DNA of 5,636 nucleotides from Clostridiaceae bacterium (GTDB taxonomy: Bacteria; Bacillota; Clostridia; Saccharofermentanales; DTU023). The stretch covers positions 1-5,636 of the forward strand of contig JAAZGN010000189.1 in the NCBI GenBank assembly GCA_012511185.1, written 5' to 3'. Of this stretch, positions 1 to 5,636 are shown piece by piece. Numbering within the stretch: position 1 is the stretch's first letter; every line of letters starts with the position of its first letter. The position numbers and the translations under genes were made by a program. The notes beneath the pieces are model-generated. The model worked only from the letters and a program-made list of their open reading frames with translations, was not told the DNA's origin and did no database searches.

Positions 1-867
1 GTGTTGCATAGTCTTAGGAGCGTCTATCTTCTTGTAGGCCTCGTTGTTCTGCAAACATTCGTAGAGGGTATCTCCGCCAATTTGATAGGTTCGCTTCAAC
101 CATTCCCTGGTCGTTTCTACCGGATGATTGAGGATTCGCGAAACACTGATGCGCTCATGATCAAGTTTTTCCAGGAGTGCGCTGATGGTGGGCGTGATTC
201 CATCGTAATAATATTTATAAATATTGGTTTCATTTTCCGTCCAGCCGGCATTTAAAAGCAAGGGTGCGCAATGAAGGATCATGCCCACGTTGCCGATGGA
301 TGTTTCGATCATGGAGCCGGCGGGTATAAAAAAACCTCTGATGCAATCGGGAAGTCTTGCAATAATGCCCGGGTTTTCGGAAGCATTGAAGGTTGACAGC
401 AGAACGCCGGACTTCAAGGCAACGACATGTACCGTATCCGCTCCTGTTCGCCGGCATGTATAGATAATGGTCTGCGCTTCGGCAATCACCTGCGCATACT
501 TCTGGTTGTATCGCTCGTAGATCATCCGGAACTCCAGGGCGCCGAAAGTCCTTCCCGGATTGAGAAGAATCAGTGTTTCTTTTTTGATGTTTTTGGCGAT
601 CAATTCCGCCAGATCTTTGTGCGCATAGGCGGGTGTCGTAATCAGGACAAGGTCGGGATTCTCCAGTGCGATCTGAATATCCGCCGTTGCCCGGTGGAAG
701 GGGATGTGCCCGCCGATGGCGCCATCGCAGTGGATGACCGGTTGATCGATCAGTTTGGTGATAGACGACCTCGTCCTGTTCCATAGCGTGACCTGGTGGC
801 CGCCCTGGCTGATGTGCGCAGCCATGGCCAGGCCGGAATTGCCTGCGCCGATGACAGTAACTTTCAT
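1..867 (-). CDS. NAD(P)-dependent opine dehydrogenase family protein (octopine/nopaline dehydrogenase-like), 3' end outside window
   Basis: The frame is open from an ATG at 865-867 down to base 1, giving 289 residues without a stop, so the C-terminus is missing. The start is fixed by a strong ribosome binding site (AAGGAGGG, 874-881) six bases upstream. The N-terminus MKVTVIGAGNSGLAMAAHIS is a Rossmann fold with GxGxxG at residues 7-12. Strand beta-2 ends in WNRTRS (29-34), lacking the acidic residue typical of NAD enzymes, so NADP use is plausible (inference). The second half contains GNVGMILHCAPLLLNAG (192-208), the hallmark of the alpha-helical opine dehydrogenase domain. His199 matches the catalytic His of the family; the partner Asp is expected just beyond the window, after the APKTMQH segment (283-289). 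Such enzymes reductively condense an amino acid with a 2-oxo acid to give an opine in the cytoplasm. The substrate cannot be read from the sequence. The family assignment is firm; a non-opine substrate (ketopantoate reductase-like chemistry) is the main alternative. Confidence 0.85.
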   Translation of the reverse strand, partial: MKVTVIGAGNSGLAMAAHISQGGHQVTLWNRTRSSITKLIDQPVIHCDGAIGGHIPFHRATADIQIALENPDLVLITTPAYAHKDLAELIAKNIKKETLILLNPGRTFGALEFRMIYERYNQKYAQVIAEAQTIIYTCRRTGADTVHVVALKSGVLLSTFNASENPGIIARLPDCIRGFFIPAGSMIETSIGNVGMILHCAPLLLNAGWTENETNIYKYYYDGITPTISALLEKLDHERISVSRILNHPVETTREWLKRTYQIGGDTLYECLQNNEAYKKIDAPKTMQH

Positions 868-894
868 ACGGCTCCCTCCTTTTCAAAATCATTC

Positions 895-913
895 GTCACT
901 TTTATCGTGTGAC
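895..913. repeat. Short inverted repeat in the leader of the opine dehydrogenase gene
   Basis: GTCAC (895-899) and GTGAC (909-913) form perfect 5-bp arms around a 9-base AT-rich centre. The element lies between the predicted transcription start and the ribosome binding site, so it could be a repressor site or a weak leader hairpin. Five-bp arms occur easily by chance, and the sequence does not match any operator I can name. Confidence 0.2.
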
Positions 914-957
914 AGTTATGGGGTGGATGGTCTTGCCGGATCTTAAAATACCGGACG

Positions 958-987
958 ATTATATAAGATGCTTGCCTGAAGTTTTAA
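958..987 (-). promoter_or_regulatory. Candidate sigma-70-type promoter for the opine dehydrogenase gene
   Basis: On the minus strand TTAAAA (982-987, four of six matches to the -35 consensus) is followed after 18 bp by a perfect TATAAT (958-963). Transcription would begin near 951, leaving a leader of about 85 bases before the ATG at 867. A weaker second possibility lies upstream: TTGGGA (1050-1055), 18 bp, TATGAT (1026-1031). A perfect TTGACA (1063-1068) has no good -10 at standard spacing. These are pattern matches only. Confidence 0.45.
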
Positions 988-1064
988 TCTGCCGGGTGAC
1001 TGCCAAACAGAGTTGTCAGGTTACTATCATAACAAAAACTTGAATAATATCCCAAAGATGCTTG
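965..1064. repeat. Pair of 10-bp direct repeats upstream of the opine dehydrogenase gene
   Basis: AAGATGCTTG occurs at 965-974 and again at 1055-1064, exactly 90 bp apart. The entry spans both copies and the sequence between them. The first copy sits in the spacer of the candidate promoter, directly against its TATAAT; the second overlaps a TTGACA on the minus strand. The arrangement would suit two sites for one regulator about nine helical turns apart, but it could also be coincidence. The rest of the 868-1077 gap holds no gene or clear terminator. Confidence 0.3.
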
Positions 1065-1077
1065 TCAATTCTTCCGG

Positions 1078-2256
1078 CTAGCCTTCGTATCTGAGCGCTT
1101 CAATTGGATGTTTATCGGCCGCCTTGTAGGCCGGATAAATCCCGAAGAGGACGCCGATGGCGACCGCGAAGCCTATGGCGATCAAAACAATTCGAAATGA
1201 AAGGTAAAAGGAAATGAGTCCGCCCGCAACCAGGGTCGCGGCCTGAAGCAGGCCGAAGGACAGGGCAATGCCAATGGTGCAGCCCATGAGGCTGACCACC
1301 AGGGCTTCGATTAGAAACTGGAGTAGAATGCTCCCTTTGGAAGCTCCGATGGCCTTTCGGATGCCGATCTCCTTGGTTCGCTCAGTGACTGAGACAAGCA
1401 TGATATTCATGATGCCGATGCCGCCAACCAGGAGGGAAATGGCGGCAATGCCGCCCAGCAGATAGGACATCATGTCGGTCACCGTCCCCACCACACTCAT
1501 CAGGTTGGACTGATTGAAGACAAAGAAGGCGTTTTCATCCTCTTTAAAACGCCTCATCAGGAAAGCGTTCAGTGCTTCCTCTGCTTCGTCCATGCTTTTG
1601 GGATTGGCCGGAGTGACGATAAAATTTGAGATGCCGCGCATCCCGGACGTACGGACCAGAACGGTGTAGGGTGTGTAAATCTTGACTGAGGTCGTCATAA
1701 CGCTCATCAGAGAAGTGTCCTCTTCCAGGACACCAACCACTTTAAAGCCCCTGCCATTGAGGAAAATCGTTTCATTGACCGGGTCGGACTGGCCAAAAAA
1801 CTTTTCCGCCGCTTCCAGGCTGAGCACAGCTACATAGGAACTGTTATCGATATCGGTTGTTTTCAAAAACCTGCCGCGCTGCATCTGCCAGTGATAGATC
1901 TCGCCGTAAGCGGGTAAGGTACCGTATAGTGTCGCCGCCTCTTCGGTGTAACCGTGTTTAGCTGTCACAACAGTTTGCGTCAAAGGCGCGACTTGACCGA
2001 TGGTTGGGTTGGTGGCCAATTGATCCAGCTCGGAAAGTCGCAGGGGATAACCCTTATCATCGAGCACCATAGCCGTCAGCAAGTCAGTGCCCAGCGTCGA
2101 CACCTGTGCCGTGACCGAATCGGAGGCGCTGCTGACCAGGGAGACCAACACAACCAAGGCAATGACACCGATGATTATGCCCAGCATGGTAAGAAAAGAA
2201 CGGATCTTGTTGGCTGTAATCGACTCGAAGGCCATGCGGAGTGACTGGATGATCAT
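1078..2256 (-). CDS. MacB/YknZ-type ABC transporter permease (FtsX/MacB_PCD family)
   Basis: This 392-residue protein is complete and close to YknZ in length (about 397). A first membrane helix lies at about residues 20-44, after the amphipathic start MIIQSLRMAFESITANKIRS. A large extracytoplasmic domain follows (about 45-260, the MacB periplasmic-core type), then three more helices (about 264-289, 312-338 and 355-376). The loop TERTKEIGIRKAIGASKGSI (291-310) is the conserved coupling segment of this family, and the C-terminus DKHPIEALRYEG is also typical. The ATPase is not fused to it, unlike Escherichia coli MacB; it is the adjacent upstream gene. The start codon overlaps the ATPase stop as ATGA (2253-2256), and a GAGGAAG ribosome binding site lies at 2264-2270 inside the ATPase coding end, so translation is probably coupled. 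The family uses a mechanotransmission mechanism to move peptides, antibiotics or lipoproteins or to answer envelope stress. The substrate is unknown here, and 'macrolide export' should not be assumed. Confidence 0.93.
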   Translation of the reverse strand: MIIQSLRMAFESITANKIRSFLTMLGIIIGVIALVVLVSLVSSASDSVTAQVSTLGTDLLTAMVLDDKGYPLRLSELDQLATNPTIGQVAPLTQTVVTAKHGYTEEAATLYGTLPAYGEIYHWQMQRGRFLKTTDIDNSSYVAVLSLEAAEKFFGQSDPVNETIFLNGRGFKVVGVLEEDTSLMSVMTTSVKIYTPYTVLVRTSGMRGISNFIVTPANPKSMDEAEEALNAFLMRRFKEDENAFFVFNQSNLMSVVGTVTDMMSYLLGGIAAISLLVGGIGIMNIMLVSVTERTKEIGIRKAIGASKGSILLQFLIEALVVSLMGCTIGIALSFGLLQAATLVAGGLISFYLSFRIVLIAIGFAVAIGVLFGIYPAYKAADKHPIEALRYEG

Positions 2257-2939
2257 GAAACCACTTCCTCGTAAACTTTGCCGTCAAAAATCTGAACCAT
2301 GCGATTGGCTGTTTTCGCGATATCGGGATTGTGGGTAATCAACAAAATAGTATTGCCGGACCGGTGAAGTTCATGGAAAAGCTCGATAATCTCCGCCCCT
2401 GTTTTTGAATCCAGGTTGCCCGTCGGCTCATCGGCCAGCAAAAGAGAGGGTTTGGTGACCAGGGCACGGGCGATGGCGACCCGCTGCTGCTGACCCCCGG
2501 ACAGTTCCTGCGGTTTGTGTTTTCGCCTGTCATAAAGATCGACACGGTGCAGGGCCTCGGCGACCAGCTTCCTGCGCTCACTCATGCCCAGGCGCTGGTA
2601 GATCAAAGGCAGCTCCACATTGGCTTCGGCAGTCAGCCGTGAAAGCAGGTTGAAGCCCTGGAAAACAAAACCGATCTTATGATTGCGGATCCTGGCCAGC
2701 TCCCGGTCGGAATAGCGATCAATGGACAGGCCGTCCAGGATGTAGTCACCGCTGTCGGCAACATCCAGGCATCCAATGATATTCATCATGGTGGTCTTTC
2801 CGCTACCCGAAGGACCGACAATGCTGACAAACTCCCCCTCCCGGACCGACAGGCAGGCACGGTCAAGCGCGCGGACCTCCTGGCCGCCGACCTGGTAGAT
2901 CTTGGACACGTCGTGAAGCTCGATCATGGCTTTATTCAT
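2253..2939 (-). CDS. ABC transporter ATP-binding protein, MacB/LolD/YknY type
   Basis: The 228-residue protein is a complete nucleotide-binding subunit of normal family length. All ATPase motifs are visible and intact: Walker A GPSGSGKTT (42-50), Q-loop FVFQ (Gln94), signature LSGGQQQ (146-152), Walker B LLLADE (166-171) with catalytic Glu171, D-loop GNLDS (174-178) and the switch His203 in LLITHN. The run IVGPSGSGKTTMMNIIGCLD and the sequence ADEPTGNLDS are characteristic of the LolD/MacB/FtsE-like group that pairs with FtsX-fold permeases. It acts at the inner face of the membrane as a dimer bound to the next gene's product. The first ATG (2937-2939) is preferred over the one at residue 5 because GGAAGGGA (2946-2953) lies six bases upstream of it. 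The start overlaps the adaptor stop by 8 bp and the stop overlaps the permease start by 4 bp, so the three genes form one operon. Confidence 0.95.
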   Translation of the reverse strand: MNKAMIELHDVSKIYQVGGQEVRALDRACLSVREGEFVSIVGPSGSGKTTMMNIIGCLDVADSGDYILDGLSIDRYSDRELARIRNHKIGFVFQGFNLLSRLTAEANVELPLIYQRLGMSERRKLVAEALHRVDLYDRRKHKPQELSGGQQQRVAIARALVTKPSLLLADEPTGNLDSKTGAEIIELFHELHRSGNTILLITHNPDIAKTANRMVQIFDGKVYEEVVS

Positions 2940-4521
2940 TGGCTGTCCCTTCCGGGTCAGGGCCGTTTCCTCCCATCCGGTGATTCGGAGGGCTGAAGGG
3001 AAACAGGCTGTCTGCCGTTGTCACCTTGTAAAAGCCAGTGACGCCCTCTGCGAGCCCTTGGATTACCTCAACCTTGTCTCCGTCGGACAGACCTGTTTCG
3101 ACTTCGGTTTCGCCCGAAAGCTCCAGGTTCTTCTCATCTTTTTCCGTGTAGACAAAAACACGCCCGCCGCTTTCCTGGAGAGCTGCGACCGGTAAAAGCA
3201 GGATATCCTTCTTTTCATCAACCGTGATAGCGGCGGTCACACTCATGCCGACGCGCATCTGCTCTTGGGAGTCGAGCAGGATCCGGGCCCGATATTTGGC
3301 GATACCGCCTGATTCAATCGCAGTGGACGCGACGTGGTCAATGGTTCCCGAAAATACCTGATTCTCAATGGCGTCAAAGGTAATGGCCGCCTGCTGACCT
3401 TCCCTGACTGAGAGGATATCGAGCTCATCAATGTTGATAGTGAGGGCAAACCGGCCAAGCGGCGCCACGGTAAAGGCGGGATAGGTCAGGGCTCCGGTCT
3501 GCGGCAGGCCCTCCATGTCCGCCGCCGCCCCGGTCTTTTCTCCCTCTTTTAAGCTGGATGCGAGGATATACAGATCAAAAGGTGCCCGAAGCTCTCCTGT
3601 CTTTTGCAACTCCAGCAAATCATCAAGTTTTTCCCTCCGCTCTTTCCGGTCAGCGAACAGTTTGTCGTAATCCGAACCGGCAGGCAGATCCTCCAAAGTA
3701 AAGAGCGCCTTGCCGGCTGTAATTTTCTGATTCTCCGAAACGTGAATGTCCTTGATGATTCCCTCTGTCGCGACCACTTCAAGTGGCCGGTGGACGTAAA
3801 GATTACCTGTTCCGATCTCTGTCCCTTCTTTGTCTTGCAAGGTAACTGCCTCACCCGGCTCCGGCCCGTTATCGGTCAGGGTGACAAGGTAAAGATTCCC
3901 CTCCCGCTTGTCAACCCTTCCCTCCCTGGTGACGCCGCCGGACGTAAGGACCCGGACCTTGTCACCTTGGGTCAGTTCCGCCGTACTACCAAATGACACC
4001 GCCATCCGGTCGTCCAGTGACAGCAGGATGACCGCGCCATGGCTTTTATAAACCTGGGCCGCCTGGTCACCCTTTTCAATGTAAATCGCTTTAACCCTGC
4101 CGGCCTGGAGTGAACGGATGACCTTGGAATCAGCCGTCGAGGGGGTCCGGGCGATGGCCAGGTCAAGTGTGTCAATTTCCGCCAGAACCGTATCGATGGC
4201 GAGCTGGATGGACAGGGGATCGAAGGAAGCCAGAGGATCGCCTTGGGCTACCCGGTCACCGGCTTCAGGGTAAACCCGGTCAACCAGGAGGCCGGCAGGG
4301 ACTTCCAGGTCGGACGATTCATGGTAGTCAAGATGCCCCGTTCCGATAACGGTCACCGTCAGGCTTCCCATTTCGAGTTTTGCCTGGCGCAGATTAGAAC
4401 CGGCAGGTTCAGACCTTCCCCGGATAACCACGATCATGAGAACAAGGGCCGTGACCAGGACCAGAAGAACCCAGGGCCACCGTTTGTGCTTTTTCTTCGG
4501 TAATTTCACTCTGTCTTGCAT
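2932..4521 (-). CDS. Membrane-anchored HlyD/MacA/YknX-type efflux adaptor with several lipoyl-like segments
   Basis: I place the start at 4521, giving 529 residues. A GGAAGGA site (4530-4536) lies eight bases upstream, and the next part is a lysine-rich cytoplasmic tail (residues 5-13) plus one membrane helix (about 15-33). The rest is extracytoplasmic. Residues 72-100 (core VPAGLLVDRVYPEAGDRVAQ), 138-172 (LQAGRVKAIYIEKGD...) and 246-278 (VVATEGIIKDIHVSENQKIT) each look like a lipoyl/biotinyl half-barrel. Helical parts between them are short (about 103-125 and 285-309). Residues 358-436 resemble the beta-barrel domain of RND/ABC adaptors (FALTINIDELDIL, then RVGMSVTAAI), and 437-501 the membrane-proximal domain (ILLLPVAAL...VFVY...VEVIQGLAEG). 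The tail from 510 is Gly/Pro-rich. Known adaptors of this family assemble on the outside of the permease. It is first in the operon and overlaps the ATPase gene by 8 bp. It is longer than YknX (roughly 380 residues), the extra length coming from the additional lipoyl-like region. Confidence 0.88.
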   Translation of the reverse strand: MQDRVKLPKKKHKRWPWVLLVLVTALVLMIVVIRGRSEPAGSNLRQAKLEMGSLTVTVIGTGHLDYHESSDLEVPAGLLVDRVYPEAGDRVAQGDPLASFDPLSIQLAIDTVLAEIDTLDLAIARTPSTADSKVIRSLQAGRVKAIYIEKGDQAAQVYKSHGAVILLSLDDRMAVSFGSTAELTQGDKVRVLTSGGVTREGRVDKREGNLYLVTLTDNGPEPGEAVTLQDKEGTEIGTGNLYVHRPLEVVATEGIIKDIHVSENQKITAGKALFTLEDLPAGSDYDKLFADRKERREKLDDLLELQKTGELRAPFDLYILASSLKEGEKTGAAADMEGLPQTGALTYPAFTVAPLGRFALTINIDELDILSVREGQQAAITFDAIENQVFSGTIDHVASTAIESGGIAKYRARILLDSQEQMRVGMSVTAAITVDEKKDILLLPVAALQESGGRVFVYTEKDEKNLELSGETEVETGLSDGDKVEVIQGLAEGVTGFYKVTTADSLFPFSPPNHRMGGNGPDPEGTANE

Positions 4522-4529
4522 GATGATTG

Positions 4530-4536
4530 TCCTTCC
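4530..4536 (-). promoter_or_regulatory. Ribosome binding site that decides the adaptor start
   Basis: GGAAGGA on the minus strand is eight bases from the ATG at 4519-4521. The same frame stays open back to an ATG at 4633-4635. The 38 added residues would include no signal or domain, would be read across the divergent control region, and that ATG has no comparable site in front of it. Confidence 0.75.
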
Positions 4537-4590
4537 AACTATGCCAACGGAACGATTTTTAGGATAACGCATAATCGTGGCATTAGGGTG

Positions 4591-4613
4591 AATTCCGGGG
4601 AAACTAATTCTGG
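4591..4613. repeat. Near-identical 8-bp direct repeats in the divergent intergenic region
   Basis: AATTCCGG (4591-4598) and AATTCTGG (4606-4613) differ at one base and start 15 bp apart, between the regulator promoter and the adaptor start. A third partial match, AATTCC, is at 4665-4670. They could be sites governing the adaptor operon, but they are short and AT-rich, and no known motif is recognised. Confidence 0.2.
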
Positions 4614-4634
4614 ACGGCAAACGGGGTGCGGTCA

Positions 4635-4663
4635 TTGCAATTAGTCGCTGAAACGACTAGAAT
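4635..4663 (+). promoter_or_regulatory. Candidate promoter of the divergent regulator gene
   Basis: TTGCAA (4635-4640) and TAGAAT (4658-4663, five of six matches to TATAAT) are separated by the ideal 17 bp. Transcription would start near 4670, about 25 bases before the ATG at 4696, leaving a short leader that contains the AAGGA ribosome binding site (4682-4686). No equally good promoter for the minus-strand adaptor operon was found in 4522-4695; it may be activator-dependent. Confidence 0.55.
4642..4659. promoter_or_regulatory. Perfect inverted repeat inside the promoter spacer, probable operator
   Basis: TAGTCG (4642-4647) and CGACTA (4654-4659) are perfect 6-bp arms around the 6-base centre CTGAAA. 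With a 2-base bulge the symmetry extends to AATT on both sides (4639-4642 and 4661-4664). The repeat fills the spacer of the regulator promoter, so a protein bound there would directly affect polymerase at that promoter. The likely binder is the adjacent regulator itself (inference). Confidence 0.5.
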
Positions 4664-4695
4664 TAATTCCCTATTCAAGTGAAGGAAACAGGCAC

Positions 4696-5636
4696 ATGAA
4701 CTACATTTCAAGCGAAGAAGCGGCTGAAAAGTGGGATGTCTCCTTGAGACAGGTTCAACGCCTTTTGGCTGAAGGCCGGGTTCCCTGCGCCAGAAAATTC
4801 GGGGTTGCCTGGATGATCCCGGCGAACGCTGAAAAGCCTTCCGATCCCCGCAGGAAAAGAGAGCTTTCGAGGCAGGCGCTGTCTTCTGATTTGGCCCGCC
4901 TGATTGAGGCGACTTCACTGCCTATGCCGGGGGATCATCCCGATTCCATTCTCGACCTGGTAAAAGACGAAAGGGCCGCCCTGCAATACAAGGCAGAAAT
5001 CGCCTATCTGCGGGGAGATTTCGCCATGGCTTTCCGTTCTTATCAGGCAACCGCAGGAAATCCGGTTGCCCGATTGCGGGCTTCCCTGGTTGGCGTGGCA
5101 GCTCTTGTCAGTTTAGGCGACTACGCCGCTTACAGGGAGTTGGAAGCCAAGCTGAAATACTACATGGAATTCCACAGGGGAAGTGATCTGGCTCTGTTCG
5201 CGGAATTGGTGCTGACCAGCCTGGCCGTCGCCGTCGCGGCCCCCAGCCTGATCCCGGACTGGTTGCGGGATGGCGACTTCCATGCCTTTCCGATCCAGAT
5301 GAACCCCTCTTTTTTGCTCTATATGCGCGCCAAATATTTACTCTACATCGGCCAGTACGCTGCGGCCCAGGCCGTTGCCCAATCAGCCCTTGCCTTCGGC
5401 CTGCGGGGGACGGGGATCAGCTTTCCGGAGATTTACCTGCAGTTGATTTGCGCGCTTTCCTGCCACTGTCTGGGACATTCAGACAAGGCCAGCCGCCTGC
5501 TCCTTAATGCCATGCGCATCACCTTGCCACATGGTTTCATCACGCCTTTTGCTGAGCTTCTTTCAGATTTTGGCGGCCTGATCGAACAGGCCCTGAGCCA
5601 GGAGTTCCCTCAGTACCTGGATCGGGTGACCGGTCA
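4696..5636 (+). CDS. Transcriptional regulator with excisionase/MerR-like HTH and helical-repeat sensor region, 3' end outside window
   Basis: The frame is open from ATG 4696 to the window edge, giving 313 residues with the C-terminus missing. AAGGA (4682-4686) stands nine bases before the start. Residues 1-50 are a compact DNA-binding domain of the excisionase/HTH_17 kind: YISSEEAAEKWDVSLRQVQR (3-22) supplies the helix-turn-helix, and VPCARKFGVAWMIPANAEKP the wing. The linker (51-70) is rich in basic residues. From about 76 the protein is almost all helical, with repeated Leu/Ala patterns and pairs such as AEIAYLRGDFAMAFRSYQAT (101-120) and RAKYLLYIGQYAAAQAVAQS (211-230), resembling tetratricopeptide-like repeats in MalT/LuxR-type regulators. 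From memory, clostridial proteins of this layout often end in a second, LuxR-type HTH, which would lie beyond the edge; that part is inference. It is divergent from the exporter operon, the usual position for its regulator. The ligand is unknown. Confidence 0.8.
   Translation, partial: MNYISSEEAAEKWDVSLRQVQRLLAEGRVPCARKFGVAWMIPANAEKPSDPRRKRELSRQALSSDLARLIEATSLPMPGDHPDSILDLVKDERAALQYKAEIAYLRGDFAMAFRSYQATAGNPVARLRASLVGVAALVSLGDYAAYRELEAKLKYYMEFHRGSDLALFAELVLTSLAVAVAAPSLIPDWLRDGDFHAFPIQMNPSFLLYMRAKYLLYIGQYAAAQAVAQSALAFGLRGTGISFPEIYLQLICALSCHCLGHSDKASRLLLNAMRITLPHGFITPFAELLSDFGGLIEQALSQEFPQYLDRVTG

Noticed and set aside
230..892. 220-residue minus-strand frame overlapping the opine dehydrogenase gene
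   Set aside because: It is a shifted frame of the dehydrogenase, rich in Arg, His and Pro, with no domain. The true frame has a Rossmann motif and a strong ribosome binding site but is open at the window edge.
940..954. CCGG-flanked AT-rich segment as a hairpin terminator
   Set aside because: CCGG is self-complementary and only four bases pair; the stem does not extend and there is no T-tract.
987..1024. Imperfect inverted repeat as a terminator of the exporter operon
   Set aside because: The arms around GTAACCTGAC and GGCAGTCAC contain mismatches and a bulge, and no T-run follows on the minus strand.
3604..3996. 130-residue plus-strand frame within the adaptor gene
   Set aside because: It is antisense to a protein with clear domain structure; its composition looks like an antisense shadow.
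4522..4635. N-terminal extension of the adaptor frame back to an ATG at 4635
   Set aside because: It crosses the divergent promoter region, adds no recognisable signal or domain, and lacks a good ribosome binding site, whereas the ATG at 4521 has GGAAGGA at proper spacing and is followed by a basic tail and membrane helix.
4604..4918. 104-residue minus-strand frame overlapping the regulator start
   Set aside because: It lies antisense to a well-supported coding region, its translation resembles no family I know, and no ribosome binding site was noted.
1..5636. Mobile element, CRISPR array, tRNA or rRNA gene
   Set aside because: No transposase or integrase-like protein, regularly spaced repeats or RNA-gene features were seen; the window is almost completely filled by five coding regions.

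Overview
The window reads as a chromosomal stretch from a Gram-positive (Bacillota), probably clostridial, bacterium of moderate GC content. The evidence is indirect. All five genes have strong AGGAGG-type ribosome binding sites. The ABC ATPase and permease are separate short proteins, as in YknY/YknZ of Bacillus, rather than the fused MacB of proteobacteria. The membrane-anchored adaptor lacks the long alpha-hairpin used to dock an outer-membrane TolC channel. The regulator at the right end matches a family I know mainly from clostridia. No order or genus can be named from the sequence alone.

Layout. Bases 1-867 (minus) hold the first 289 codons of an opine dehydrogenase-family oxidoreductase, which runs off the left edge. 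Bases 868-1077 are a 210 bp gap with a good candidate promoter for that gene. Bases 1078-4521 (minus) are a three-gene operon transcribed in the order adaptor (2932-4521), ATPase (2253-2939), permease (1078-2256). Its genes overlap by 8 and 4 bp, so they are probably translationally coupled. Bases 4522-4695 are a divergent regulatory region. From 4696 (plus) to the right edge runs the N-terminal 313 codons of a transcriptional regulator.

How the parts may work together. The three operon products form a MacAB/YknXYZ-type ABC efflux or envelope-stress complex: the ATPase drives a four-helix permease with a large extracytoplasmic domain, and the adaptor caps or gates it from outside. The divergent regulator has an excisionase/MerR-like winged-helix N-terminus followed by a helical-repeat sensor region, and it is the natural candidate controller. 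Its own promoter (TTGCAA, 17 bp, TAGAAT) carries a perfect 6-bp inverted repeat inside the spacer, a typical operator position. The opine dehydrogenase probably has its own promoter, but no convincing terminator separates it from the operon, so cotranscription remains possible.

Nothing here proves a new system. The points most worth checking are the spacer operator, the multi-lipoyl adaptor with its short hairpins, and a possible link between opine synthesis and the exporter.
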